The notes under the pieces are model-generated. The model searched no databases. It was not told the DNA's origin and saw only the letters and a program-made list of their open reading frames with translations. 64,000 nucleotides of DNA from Torreya grandis (lineage: Eukaryota; Streptophyta; Pinopsida; Cupressales; Taxaceae): NCBI GenBank assembly GCA_037957365.1, contig JARHVA010001471.1, forward strand, positions 2,734,501 to 2,798,500, in the 5' to 3' direction. Shown here piece after piece: positions 34,371 through 47,100 of the stretch. Within the stretch, counting starts at the first letter, position 1, and the number at the start of each line of letters is the position of its first letter. A program made the translations under genes and the position numbers.

Positions 34371-35100
34371 TATTAGAATATTCGAGGTCTCACAGAGTCC
34401 TCTCAAATATTCTCTATGTGAACAGTCTATCAACAACTAGTATCTTTAGATTTTGTTTGTCTACAAGAAGTTAAAATTTTAGGGTTTCTTCTACAAGCTA
34501 CTCTAAAATGAATCTTGTCTAACTCTATTACATTATCCAACCTGCACGATGATGGACATGATGGCACCATTATCTTGGTTTCTTTAGTATTTTTTCCTTA
34601 ATTGTTGCCATATGGGGTGATTTGTCACATAAGTTTATTTCACTTATTATTGATATTAATGGATATTCATTAGGGATTCTCAACTTTTATGCCCCCAATG
34701 ATGGTCATGAAGAATTAGCTTTATGGAGATATTTATTTATAATCTACCCCTTACTACGTGGATCATATGTGGGGATATTAATATGGTAGAGAGCCCCGAG
34801 GACAAGGGTATTGCTCTGTTGATGAGATGGTATGTGAGATAACTTGAGACATGGTAGTACATTAAAATTTGATGGGGCCTTGTGGAACCTCTCTTCTAGC
34901 AGTGTACTTTAACTTCCACTACTTGGTTTACGTGGTCCAACGATTGTGCCAATCCTAATAGAGTCCTCAAAATATTAGACCACTATATGCTTTTAGAGAA
35001 TTTATTTTTATAATACCAATGGACATCCTATCGTCATGTAATTTGAATACTTAATCTAATACCCTAATCCCATCACTTGTAGAGTGGAGTAGAGTAACAA
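34370..35100 (+). pseudogene. LINE ORF2 endonuclease domain
   Basis: About 34375 onward reads NIRGLTESSQIFS, then LDFVCLQEVKILGF (with the catalytic Glu of AP-like LINE endonucleases), HDDGHDGTIILVS, and about 34690-34800 FYAPND-like and CGDINMVESPEDK-like pieces. Stops and shifts occur throughout. Confidence 0.8.
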
Positions 35101-35699
35101 CCACTTAAAAGTGTCATGTAATCAATTTTTCCTTAAACCTCCCTCTTTTGCCACAAGGGCACCATTTGTCCTATTGCCTATGTTTATAATCTCACACCTC
35201 GACCACCTTATGCTGGTAGTTGGATCAAGTGGTGCAATGAGACCATACTTCACACCACCACCTTCTTTTGCCAGTATGGCAAGAAAATGAATTGCATTTG
35301 TAAGTGGGTCAAGGGAAATGTGCTCAAATAATACCAAAAGCTTTCATCTCTTATTTAGCATAACCCCTTTGACTTGCAGATGCAAACCCAAGCCACCTAT
35401 CTCAAACACCAAATCAAAGTGGTAGATAGTCATGTAGGTAGAGGGGAATAACTTCACACTCACCTCTATTGGATCAAATTTGGTGATAAGGCTTCCAAAT
35501 AATTTCTCAAATCTCTCAAAGCCAAATAGGCCCGATATCAAATCAAGGCCATCAAGTTAGCTCAATTGAGATTCATAACTCTCCTTGACATCTTTGGTGC
35601 CTTTCTAGCCCACTATAAATTAATGTTAGCCTAAGAGGAAATAATTAATTAAGCTTAGGGCTTGAATGAATGCCTTGACATGGTTCCTCATAAATTCAG

Positions 35700-36830
35700 G
35701 CTTGCTGATAAAAAATTATATGACGCACCCTTGTCTCTTCAATAGCTCTCTCATACCTTACATTGCATGAGTAATGAAAAAGATCTGGGCATTAATGGAT
35801 TCACCTATGAATTTTATAAATCCATCTGGGATTTTATCAAGCCCAATTTGCTCTAATTATACAAATAAGTTTTGAAAAATAAATCTTTTGGTTCCCTAAT
35901 TAAGTAAGGCAATATCAAATTCATACCTAAAGTTGGGGACTTGAAACTTATCACCAGCTAGCAGCTCGTCACCCTACTCAATGTTTCATACAAGATCCTT
36001 ACTAAAACTCTTGTTAACTGCCTATGGCTCATATTAACTGCCATTTCCATACTTGAACAAATAATTTTTATTAAAATTAGATATATCTTCAACAACCTTA
36101 TTGTTATGTGGGAGGGTATGGAATGGGCAAGAGCCACTCTTTAGACAACCATCTTTTTCAAACTTGATTTTCAGAAAGCTTATGATAAAATTGAATGGCT
36201 CTTCATCATAGCCATGCTCTAGGCTATTGGCTTTGACCAATTATTTATTTCAGTTGTCCAAACCCTCTTCTTATATGCCTCATCTTGTCTCACTATTAAT
36301 GGCCTCAAATATGACAATTTTGGCATTTATCTCTCCATTCTTTAAGGTTTACCCCTTGCTCCAACATTATATGTTTTATCTATTGAAGCTCTTGGATATA
36401 TGTTGGTGCATAGAAATGAATGGGGTCTTGTTAGGGGTACCTTTATTCCTAATAGGTCCTCCAAACTCATTAATGGCCATTTTGATGATGATAATTTCCT
36501 CAATCATGAAGAGAAATACAAATATTTCAAGGAGGCTATGCAATGTCTCAACACTTTTTTATCTTATGGATCCAGCGTGCGATAGAGTAAAATTCAATGG
36601 TTCAGATAAAGTATGATTCCCCTGCCATTTAGGTTACACCACTACAAGTGGAAATGGATTCACATGGGGGAACAATTCAATTTCTTAGGCATCCCATTTG
36701 CCTTTGATAGTTCCCTTATAGAGTTATGGAAATAAGTCAAACAAAGTTGAGAAAAAGGTGGAGCACTAGGTCACTAAACCCCTCTCTATGGCAGGGAAAT
36801 TTCAAGTATGTACTAAGATCCTAGTTGCTA
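35700..36830 (+). pseudogene. LINE ORF2 reverse transcriptase domain
   Basis: Pieces in order: GINGFTYEFYKSIWDFI (~35785), LLNVSYKILTKTLVNCL (~35970), FFKLDFQKAYDKIEWLFI (~36150, with the first catalytic Asp), ASSCLTINGLKYDNFGI (~36280), GLPLAPTLYVLSIEALGYML (~36345). The FADD-type box is represented by HFDDDNFL near 36480. This is the L1 clade order. The frame is broken by many stops. Confidence 0.88.
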
Positions 36831-37599
36831 CTCATGTTTACTATTCCTCTTGGTGGGTCCCTTCTAAAGCCTCTTAAGACAAATTGAATAATATTCTCAG
36901 AGAATTTTTATGGTCTAATTTCAAACAAACTCAAGGTTCCACAAAGTTGAATGGGATATTTGTCATCTTACTCATGATAAAGGAGGTATGTGGGCCATTG
37001 ACATCTACAAAAAGAAACATTGCCCTATGTGCTAAGTGGGTTACTAGAGCCATTGAAGGTAATGAATCCTAGAAAATCCTCCTACATCATTATATTTATT
37101 TTGGATCTCCTTACGGTAAATCTAGTTTTAAAAATATTTGTTTCCATACTCCATTGATCACTTCAACTCCCATAAAAATTGAGGGCTCATTTGTGGATAA
37201 AAACATTTGGAAACTTGACGAAGCCGTTAAAACTTGCTTAAAATGGGTTGGTGATAGATTTCAGAGTGATCTCTCCTTCAATGGCCATAATCTCTAGTGG
37301 TCTCTTATCATTACCAATACTAGCCTCCTTTTGGCTAGAATACCTAGCATAAAAGCTTTAAGACTATTCAAAAAGGTACTTAATCTATAAAGGATTTAGT
37401 TTTTGCTTGAGACTGGGTGCCTTAGCCCTCACTAAAAATGAAGTTCAATTTAAATAATTATGACTTACCTTATATTTTCCTCGTCGTTTGTGGTAGAAAT
37501 GTTGGAGGTCGAATTATAATACTTATTTAAAGATTTATCCTTTAGACTTCCTTTATCATGTCATGAGTCCATTTATATCGGTTCTTGGTAAGCTCAATA

Positions 37600-38635
37600 G
37601 GCACTGGAACCTTAAGTACTCACCCAAGACTTGGTTTCCCTGGTTCAACCAAATTTGGTTGGCTAAACTTGAACCAAATATAGCTCATTTCATTTGGTGT
37701 CTAATCTATCAAGGCCTCCCACTAGAGGAGTGTCTTTCTTAGATTGGAATAACTCAACCCAAGTGTCTAACCTACTCTAGACTGGATTCTTTCAAGCATA
37801 CATTTTTAACATATCCCAAAACCTAAACTATTTGGTGGTGGATACACAGTCTCTTTCAGTTTTACCATCTTGAAGCTTTCTCATGGCATTTGGCCCTCCT
37901 TGCGGATTCTAATAATTGCCGATATTTATCATTTTTTTGGAATTTGTTTGGAGATATTATTTTTTCAATTATAGAAAGCTATAAATTCTACTTTATTTAA
38001 GAATGAGGAATCATCTTGTCATTTCTCTATTAACAACAAGGTGGTTATATTGTCTTTGGCTTGCATGCATATTCAAGTCTAAGCAGAGATATTTTCCATG
38101 GAAGCGAGACATTTACATGATTTACTTGACCATTGAGGGAGTTTTCCTTATGCCATAAATATTTTATCCCTAGATCATCCACCACAAGGCTCACCACCTC
38201 CAATCCCAGATGCTGAAGGAGTCATTCTCTTGGCCTCAACCAATTCTCAACCCCTTTCCCTCAATGCACATTGGGGGGGGGGCGGCGGGGGGGGGGGGGG
38301 GGGGGGGGGGGCGGCGGGGGGGGGGGGGGGGGCCGGGGGTCGTGGGGTGCGTAGGGCGCGGGAGGGGGAAGGTGAAGGGGGAATGTAGTCCACCCTTTCC
38401 ACATAATAAATCCACTATTGGTCATTCTTGATGGAGATCATCAGTGGGTACTAACCCTACTGATAGTATAGTGTAACCTCCTCCTAGGTGGGGCATTACT
38501 ATCTTTTTGGCTCCTCTAGACCCCATGAATGGATTAGTGGATTCGGATCCTCCCTTGAATTAGATTTCATATTCAACTACTCTTATACCTAAGGATGATC
38601 CTCCACCTCCTTCTAGTGTGGTGACCTATGCTTAG
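37600..38635 (+). pseudogene. LINE ORF2 C-terminal zinc-finger (zf-RVT) and tail
   Basis: The reading PNIAHFIWCLIYQGLPLEE then GITQPKCLTYSRLDSFKHTF matches the zf-RVT region of plant L1 proteins (one Cys lost). A Pro-rich tail (SPPPIPDAEG) leads into the poly-G region and on to a stop near 38633. Confidence 0.7.
38273..38388. repeat. Long G-rich tract
   Basis: About 60 bases of nearly pure G with a few C, then a G-rich tail to 38388. It lies inside the LINE tail and interrupts its frame. It could form quadruplexes, but it may also be a sequencing artefact in a homopolymer. Confidence 0.9.
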
Positions 38636-38640
38636 TTTAT

Positions 38641-39366
38641 TTGTGCTTTTTATATATGTTTTAGAATTTTTATGTTTGTGTAATCACCTAAAAGTTGTAT
38701 TTGAGTGCTAAGAGTGTTACTTAAGACTACATATCCCTAGCTTAGACCTAGACCTATTATCACACTTACCTAGCTTTTGTGTGGGCCATAGGTTTCAAAT
38801 GCAGTCTCAGACCCTCATTTCTTGATACTAACCCTTTGTGCCCAATGCTCTACCAACTAGATAGTAGCATCATATTAAGGATACTAGTGCCATGTGGTGC
38901 TAGTGTCCCCAAAATGATGCCTATGTCCTTTACCCTAAATTTCTTGAATGAATATATTTTCAAAAAGAAAAGCCTCCTAAGGTTGGCCTAGACATCTTTT
39001 ATTATCTTCACAAGCAATAAAACACTATAAATACATGACTTTTAACCCTATATCCACTATATGGAAATCAAATGCAAAATACCTATTCAAACATGAAACA
39101 AGTTGAGAAAAATTAAGGTTATCAATCAATACTTTTCCCTACTTATGTATACTATGATCTACAAAATCTCTAAGCTCATATTTTCCATATTTCCAATCTC
39201 AAGCACACTCAAGGCACTCAAGGCCACTATGATACTAGCATTACTTGTACTTGCACTAACACTTAGGTGGGGAGAACTACATCGGGATTGATCCCTCCTC
39301 AAAGTATTAGTATGTAGGAAACTATCTTCACAATGAGGTGTTGAGATGTCCAACCTATCCTACTAA
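38641..39366. other. Gene-free stretch
   Basis: LINE 3' end and unrelated DNA. No protein-like frame; the short ORFs at 38779, 39103 and 39159 (minus) have no recognisable features. Confidence 0.4.
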
Positions 39367-41215
39367 ATCAATTTTTGTGGAAGTTGTAACTAGCAGACCA
39401 AATGTGACTGTACAGTCCACCATGGGAGAGAATCAAGGATAATGTGTAATGGGAACATTGAATGTGTATAAGAGTTTACCCATAGTAAATAGACATTAAA
39501 TTATTGATTAACATTAAAGTATACGTGTTTGTTAGCCATTTTTCTTGACCAAGAATTATATTTTGAATGTTTAAACAAAATTGTACCCTCTTTTAAAAAG
39601 TAAGAAGCAATTTGTATTATTGAGTGGAGAATCACATGATTTTGATGTAAATATTTTTGGTTCATCATTTTTTTAATTGAAACTAAGTCCAATGTATCCA
39701 ATTTTATGTGTATCTATCCTGAAGGAGGTGGTGAAAAAGATATAGTTTTAATGTATCTGATATTATGTGTATCTATCCTGAAGGAGGTGGTGAAAAAAAT
39801 AATAATTTGAGGATGGAAGTATCAAGGTTTTTCATAAATAATGAATAAATATAAAAGAGTAAAAAATGGTATGCTCACATTAACAAAAATAGATATTAGT
39901 TAATTGGTCTCTTTTCAATTTCAACATTACTCTGAATTTTTCTTTTCCAATAATCATCTTTTTTAATAGTTAATATTGCCTTGTCCAAAAGCACATGGTG
40001 TTTCTTCAAATGGGAGTGCTTTACTAATGTAGAAATATCATATTGAGAGCCATGTATATCTCTAGCATGCTCTCTAAGTCTGGTTTGGAGAGATCTCCAT
40101 GTCTACACACTTTTTTTATTGCAGGGCATAAAGGATCTTTAGTGGAATCAAGAGACACATGGAGCGTGTTAAGAGGTTTAAAGGTAGTTTGTGTACTCGT
40201 ATTTTTTACAATTCTAGCTACTTTCTATGAGATTCTTTTTATGTAAGCGATGGTGATCCTAGTTGTTCCCAAGTTATCATTTGAAGCTCAATGTGTCTGT
40301 GAACTAGCTCTATGGAAGGCTCTTTTGATTTCCCACCTTTTATAACCATGTTTCATCAAGACCTCTATTCAAGGTACTCTTTTTCTTCTATGAATGTTCT
40401 AGCTCTGAGATTATGATAGCCCTTAATGCCAAGGAATTTATGGCAAATGATTTATGGCATGGGTGATGGTGAGAGTCAGTTTGTAGGTAAAGATCTATAT
40501 GTTTCTTCTTTCTATAAACTCCATGAGATAAAGTGTTATCTAGTTTCTTTGAGATAAGGGTGTCAAGGAATGGTAGGTTATTATCTTCTTCTCTCTCCAT
40601 AATGAACTGGATTTGGTCCATTCTTTCATTTAAATGGACAATGAATTTATCAAGTTCATCATCACCATAGGACCATTTGGCATTGGTAACATCTAAAAAT
40701 ATATCCTGCCACCATAGTTTCAATGGATAAGATTCTAAAGCTTTTGACTCGAAATATTCTATAAATAAGTTTGAAACGATGGGAAATAATGGTGATCCTA
40801 GTGTCACACCTTTTGTTTACTCTTAAATCGCCCCTTTAAAAGTGAATAAAATTGAGCTCACATATAATTGCTCTAAATCTATTGTTTAGGAGTCTATAAT
40901 GCTGCAAATAACATTCATAGTTTCATCCACAAGTACAAATTCATATATAGTGATATCACATCAAACCTTACCAAAATATCATTAGCATTAACCCTCTAAC
41001 CCTTTATTTTACAAAGTGTTCCAAATTTTTAACGTGTTACCTACTAAGGGTTTCGATTTTTTTGGCTAAAAACTTAACAAGAGGATAAGTGGGAGAGTTT
41101 CTTGTATTGATAGTATGTCTTCAATAGCTCAACACAGAAATATCCCTTAGGGGATATGCTATGTTATTTAGGCTTGATGTATATTATAAAAGTTTAGTAG
41201 AAATATCATATGGTT
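39367..41215 (-). mobile_element. Block B tail plus PLE copy 2 (5'- and 3'-truncated)
   Basis: Positions 39380-39700 align with 30130-30450 (right part of block B). The PLE follows on the minus strand. An open 139-codon stretch at 40388-40807 contains GSPLFPIVSNLFIEYFE, HLNERMDQIQFIMERE, NLPFLDTLISKKLD and LYLQTDSHHHPCHK, the best-preserved PLE RT thumb here. The Y-x-DD catalytic box should lie in WWQDIFLDVTNAKW and is altered, so it is inactive. The element stops abruptly at about 41195-41215 inside the extra segment and joins block A copy 2. Confidence 0.85.
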
Positions 41216-41480
41216 CAACCCTTTGACGAAGCTTAAACACTACATATCATTTTTTAAAACTATTTTGAACTTTTTGCTGATTTTCACTTATGCCATGTTT
41301 TTACAATGCCATTGAATTTGTTTGATTCCAAAAAATGGTGCTGGAGGGATACCAAAAGAAAATTATGGACCACTGATTTTTGGTAGCTATGAATGCATTA
41401 ATATCATCCAGAGCTAATATTATGTCCAAATTTTTTTCGGGAATACTTTTAAGGCAAGGCGTTGTCGATATATCGAGATT

Positions 41481-41711
41481 ATTATTATCATTTTTTGATT
41501 GAAACCCTACTTTTACATGGATTAGGTGTACATAATGCTTCTTCGGCTTAGTGCCAATAACTAAGGGGTATCCATTTCACCAAATTCATCCTGGGCATGA
41601 TCCTGACCTCATCTCTTTTTCGATATCCCCTGAAATTTATACCTTAGTGGATGGGTAGACAACACCTTTTACACCATCATCTTCACCATTAAATTACAAC
41701 CCACTTAATTT
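41481..41711. mobile_element. Small insertion with 7-base flanking repeat, class unknown
   Basis: The word GAGATTA flanks both sides (41475 and 41712). Block A copy 1 has the uninterrupted sequence TTGAAATTAAATTTGATTG at the same place (~25410). The roughly 230-base insert has AATGATAATAAT at one end on the minus strand, compatible with a SINE tail, but no clear tRNA-type A or B box was seen. Confidence 0.6.
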
Positions 41712-41821
41712 GAGATTAAATTTGATTATTTACTTTCTATGAAAATGAAACATAAAGAATTTACCTCTGAAGAAATTCCTAATAACATACTCTAATAGAA
41801 ATTAAAGTATATGGGATTTAC

Positions 41822-42640
41822 CTCTTTCATTTCAGGAGTAGTATCGATCAAAATATCTTCCGAGTACAGTTTGTGTAGGGCTGATATGCTTGTAGACTTG
41901 TGCTGCGGTGTGGCCTGTTTAATTTCACACAAAAGTTTGTAGAAACTTGAAAGATTGATAACTTTATATTAGGAATTCAAATGTGTAGTTTCCAGCAAAT
42001 ATATTTAACCGTATTTTACAAATATGAGTCAATATAGATTAGCTTAAAACTGTTTAATTGAATTCTAATTAAAAAATGGACATTTCATCGTTTAATTCAT
42101 TGTAGAAACATCACTTGTATAAATGATATGATCAATTTTTAGGAAAAAATAAGGAAATTTCAAATACTGACCTTAATTTTTTCATTTAATACAACCAAGC
42201 TAGCTTCATTAATATGATGATCGTGAGAAGCCATGTTTCACGTTTTTATTACTAATATTATTGTTGTTAAAAGGCATTAAGGCATCATGCCTGGTAGACA
42301 TGCAAAATCCATCATTTAAGTTTTTATTCTTTTGATGTTGCCTGTGTTCATGTTCATGGCATGAATGAGGAGTGCAACGGGAACTTTCTGAGCCTTTTCC
42401 TCTGTCTAGTATTCCCTACCAAATATTACACTATTAATCTTGCAGGACTACTTCCCACATATTTGTTTTTTATTTTTCCAGAGACTAGCATTTCATATCA
42501 TGGAGTTCAAGCCAACAACATAATAATTGGTATCTGAGACCCTAATGCAATGACAGACTTTAAGTACATAAATCAGCATTCTCCTTGTAACCGAATAATT
42601 TACTTTATCGACAATTCTCGAGTGATAATGTCTTGCAGGC
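41822..42640 (-). pseudogene. Exons of the unidentified multi-exon gene, copy 2
   Basis: Counterparts of the exons at 25.5-26.3 kb. 41822-41914 is 93 bases (18 fewer than copy 1, in frame) with acceptor ACAG and donor GAG|GTAAAT. 42172-42415 is 244 bases (five fewer, frameshifted near its 3' end), without the stop seen in copy 1. The first exon near 42600-42640 is nine bases shorter, in frame. GT/AG borders are kept in all three. The gene has lost function in both copies. Confidence 0.5.
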
Positions 42641-44689
42641 ATGCAAATACTATAGTTACATATATATATGGAATTAATGCAGATCACATTAGATTCTGAG
42701 AGGTTTAGTTTTTGATTGTTATGGATTTGGATGTGCAGTTAGTCAATAGCATAGCTGAAAATGTTATCATTACATTGGTGCAGTCCTTAACAAAATAATT
42801 TTAGAAATTGTACATTTCACATAAAAATCAATTTGATTGACAAAATCATTATAAAAATTGTAGATTACACATGAACAATTGATTACATGGCAACAACAGA
42901 ATGTTTTTAAATGTGACCAACTCCTTAAATGGTATATGAAATACATATGAGATTCTTTTGAATATAAAATCTAATTCATCAGATGATGTCCTTGCAAGCA
43001 AAATTTGATTTGTTTTTTAAGCTGTTGTGCATCATTCCACATTATAAACAACAGATGCTGCTCCTACCCACCAGGATTATTAGTATCACTTTACAACATT
43101 GATGAGTGCTAAATTCATGATGTGTCATCTTATATAAGATTATAATATATTTCATAACCAATTCAATTTTTATTTAATACATAAAATTATATTTCAAGCA
43201 TAAAAATATATTTCAAGCCCCAAAATATATGGAGGAATTAGAATTAAAGTCTAGTTAATTTCTCCATATAACATATCTGGGATTAGTGAAAGAGTTATTT
43301 TAGTTAAAAAAATAAATAAATAAGAAAACAAAAAGGTTACTAAAATTTTTAAATCAATAAAATAGAGATATGTTAATACATGTTATTGTATTGGATCTTG
43401 TATTGATATGGGCTCCACCAACTTGATGCTCTTCAAATTTTGCATCAATGAGACTCAAGATACATTAACAAACATCATTATATTGGACCTTGTACCCACA
43501 ACCAGGTCATAGGCTCCACCAATTTGATTGATGCTCTTTAAATTTTGCATCAATGAGACTCCGAGCTGCTACTAGCTGTAATATTCCTTTACTTCATATA
43601 TAACACCGAAATAAATAATTTGGAAAACTTTATGATAAAGTGGAAATCATTGGCTTTTATAGTTAATTATAAGAGAGAGAGAGACTCACTTGCTACTAGT
43701 TGTAATATTCTTTTATTTCATAAATAACACCAAAAGAAACAATTTGGAAAACTTTATGGTAAAGTGAAAATGATTGGCTTTTATAATTAATTATAAGAGA
43801 GCAATTAATTTGTAGAAAAATTAGTTTGTAGATTGTTGAGATAATTTAAGAAAAATATATGATTTGATGAGTTCAATCTTTGCAATACTATTATGAATCT
43901 CCACACAAATATCCATGTTTCAGTTTTTTTTTTTTAATTTTGATCCATAATTTTTAAAACGAAGTCATTTGAGTATATATAAAACTAACATAACATAAAT
44001 ATGGATCACATCACTTCATATGTATTTCAATTTTGGAAGTGAAATATATATAATAATAAATTAAATATGGACCATGTCACACATATTTTAATTTTGGAAG
44101 TGAAAATAAATACACCATTAAATTAAATTTAAATAATTTTTTTAAGTCGTAATAATGTTAAAATAAATATTGGTTTAAAAATGTATCTTAAATATTACAA
44201 AATTTAAAAATTGATATCAAACTTTGATAATGGAAATCAATGTTCCACAGTAAGACAATAAAAATATGAAAATTTGTGGCAAATGAAAGACTTTGTCTAG
44301 AGTATTTATTAGATAATTTTGGGTGTCAAAACTGTTCACTAGACATTTTTGAAAAGTGTTTAATATAAAAAAACATTTTTGATGAATGTATTTGTTAAAG
44401 ATCTTTCATTAAAGAAACCTTTCCATTTTTTCATTTAATCTATCATTGAATCAATTTGTAAAATAATTTGGTTCTTATTTATCTTTAAACAATTTACATT
44501 CTACTTAAATATTTATCAAATGTATAATAAATACGTAATGTTTGAATTTTATGTTATTATTAAATGCTAATATTTAAAATCGTTAATAATATTCTTTATG
44601 TTATTGTCATTGAATATTATCAACTTCAATATTCACCATCCATGACCTTTGTTGATTAAAATTATATAAATAAAACTGTGAACCGCACA

Positions 44690-44888
44690 TTTGCCCGACA
44701 ATTGACAAAAAGCACTTTAACGTGTGTTTGGCACATATAAATACAAAAAGTACGTTCATGGAGACGTGTATATTTTGTCACCACAACGTTGTAAATTGGA
44801 TTTCAAATTTAATTGAACCTGAAAAAAGAAAATGAGCACGGAAGGAGATGCTTTCTATGGTATTACGTTGGATATCAAGATAAATTGT
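44690..44888. repeat. Left edge of block B, copy 2
   Basis: Aligns with 29290-29555 (GACAATTGACAGAAAGC-like start, TATAAATA, METCIFCHHNVVN reading at 44758). It ends sharply at GATAAATTGT. Confidence 0.75.
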
Positions 44889-46100
44889 TAGTTAAACTAA
44901 CCATGGTTAGGCTCGATTAGGGGTGAAAGGGTCAAATTGGTTTTAAGGGAGTTTAGGAGTGCTTTGACGTTCAAAATCATTTGAAATCATAGTGTGTGGA
45001 TTTTTGGTGTTTACAATTAGATCAAAAATTTGGCATAAAAATAGTTAGAATAATATCTTAAGAAGTAGCTAGAAGAGCTTTGTAGGGTGCACATCCCACC
45101 GGACGTGCCATCATGTGATCAATAAGTATCCAAGAGAGAATTTTAATATTATGTGAATATGATAAAAACCAAACAAAAATACACTAATAAAGCTAACACC
45201 TCAAACCTAGACACTTAAAGAGCAAGAGAACAATACAAGTAACTATCAGTAGAAGACAAAATAACCATTATTTATCTTTTTTAAGAGCAAGAGTTGTATG
45301 TTGGCCATGGAAGAATGTGTTCGGTCATGCGATCAAAAAATGTTTGGCAATGGTGCTCTTTCAATCATCTCTCATTGTCACCTTGGTAATGTTGGGCTTG
45401 GCTTTGGCTTTGGCATTGACTTGGCTCTCTCAACAAATGAACAAATTATAACACTACATAACGAAGGTCTTTAAAGGTATTTTTGCATCATAACATTACA
45501 CCAAAAGAGCTTGTTGAACAATGGGTTAAGCCTTGTATTTATAGCCTTCCAAACTAACCTTGACTCAAGTGTAATAAGGTTTAGTTTATCCATGGTTATG
45601 TTTGGGAGGGGACAAGCCATTAATATTTTCAATTAATAGGCATAGTTCACAAACCCAAATATTTGTTTGATATTTTGTGAGTGCTTGACAACTCACAAAA
45701 GATGATGCCATGACGGTATGTGATGTCATGATGATGTCATCAATATAAATTTATAAAAAATAGAAATTCAAAAATTAATTAGCCATGGGGTTTTTCCCTA
45801 TGCATTTAATTGGGTTTAACCAATTAAAATAATCTTGATCAAGTTAATTGTCATTTTTGAATTTTGACAAGTTGTTCCTCACACATGATTGAAAAGGTCA
45901 ATTTGTTAGGTCGCAACTTGACTAGAGATAAATTAGAGGAAGATGATGATTACGTACAACGCATTTCCCTAGATAGGGATACATTGATGTGGTTTAAAGG
46001 ATACACATGATATGCACTGATGAATCAGAACATTCCAGTGATTTCTAGGTTTAACTTGCATTGTTTGTAAGAAGTCACTTCAGTGTTCGTTTAGACATGG
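44889..46100. other. Unrelated 1.2 kb segment
   Basis: It begins at a breakpoint after GATAAATTGT and ends where block A sequence resumes near 46130. No coding signal. It could be a solo LTR (it begins TGTTAGTTAAACTAACC), but no matching end or target duplication was found. Confidence 0.35.
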
Positions 46101-47100
46101 AAGTGGCCAAAACAAAATGTCTACAAATACAACTTTTAATCAAATATGTATCACGTTACATATATTCAATTTTGGGAGTGAAAATAAATATAACATTAAA
46201 TTCGATCTAAATAAATTTTTTAAACCATAATAATAATGACGAAAATAATGGTTTGGAAATATACCTTAAATATTACGACATCTAGAAATTGACATCAAAT
46301 TTTGACAATGAAAATCAATGTTATGTGGTAAGACTACAAGAATACGAAAACTTGTGACAAACGAAGAACCTTGCCCAAACCATCTATTGGACATTTTTAA
46401 GTGCCAAAACTGTTCATTAGACATTTCTGAAAAATGTTAAATATATGAAAACATTTTTGATGAACGTATTTATTAGAAATCTCTCATTAAAAAAGCCTTT
46501 CCATTTTTCGTCTAATCCATTGTCTAAACAATTTTTAAAATAATTTTAGTTTTATTCATCTTTATACAATCTTATTCCCAAATTTACATTGTACATATAC
46601 CTTATATTTACCACATATATGATAATACACAATCTTTGAATTTTATGTTGTTGCTGTTAAATAATAGTATTCTTATGTTGTTGTCATCCAATATTCTCAT
46701 CTTCCACATTAACTGTCGAATAATTAAATTAAAGAAAGTATTTTCACCTGCCATGACGTATATTGATGAAGATTTTTGAAAAGACACTAAAAAAAATTAA
46801 ATTAACATTTCAAATACGCCTTGTGAAGCATACATTTTCCCGACAATTGACAGAAAGCAATTTCACGTGTATTCGGCACATATAAATACAAAAGGTACGG
46901 TCATGGAGACGTGTATATTTTGTCACCACAACGTTGTACATTGCATTCGCTTACCAGAAAAAACCCTTTCAATGTCTTTTAAAATGTAAAAAGCAATTTG
47001 CATTATTGAATCTTTCGATAACATTGAGTGGAGAAACATATGATTTTGATCTAAGGAATTCTGGTTCATCATTTTATTTAGAAACCAGGTCCAATGTATC
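46101..47100. repeat. Block A end and block B edge, copy 3
   Basis: 46140-46850 aligns with 28530-29290, then the promoter edge (TATAAATA near 46888, METCIFCHHNVVH at 46902). A frame at 46934 ends SGETYDFDLRNSGSSFYLET; related wording occurs at 61300. Confidence 0.7.

Larger units (their letters stand above)
33160..38640 (+). mobile_element. L1-type LINE, copy 1, nearly full order but decayed
   Basis: Starts soon after the PLE end in head-to-head orientation. ORF1 spans about 33240-34370, ORF2 about 34370-38635, with endonuclease, RT and a zinc-finger tail. The protein-like signal runs nearly uninterrupted but with dozens of stops. A G-rich tract lies within the C-terminal part. No poly-A tail or target duplication could be fixed. 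Confidence 0.85.
41230..44690. repeat. Block A, copy 2
   Basis: Aligns with 25170-29290, but lacks the foldback insertion and has a separate 230-base insertion at 41481-41711. Contains the second set of minus-strand exons. A GAGA run lies near 43670. Right end merges into the left edge of block B (CACATATAAATACAAAAAG at about 44730). Confidence 0.8.

Noticed and set aside
44889..46100. Solo LTR
   Set aside because: It starts with TGTTAG, but no CA end, target duplication or partner LTR could be shown.
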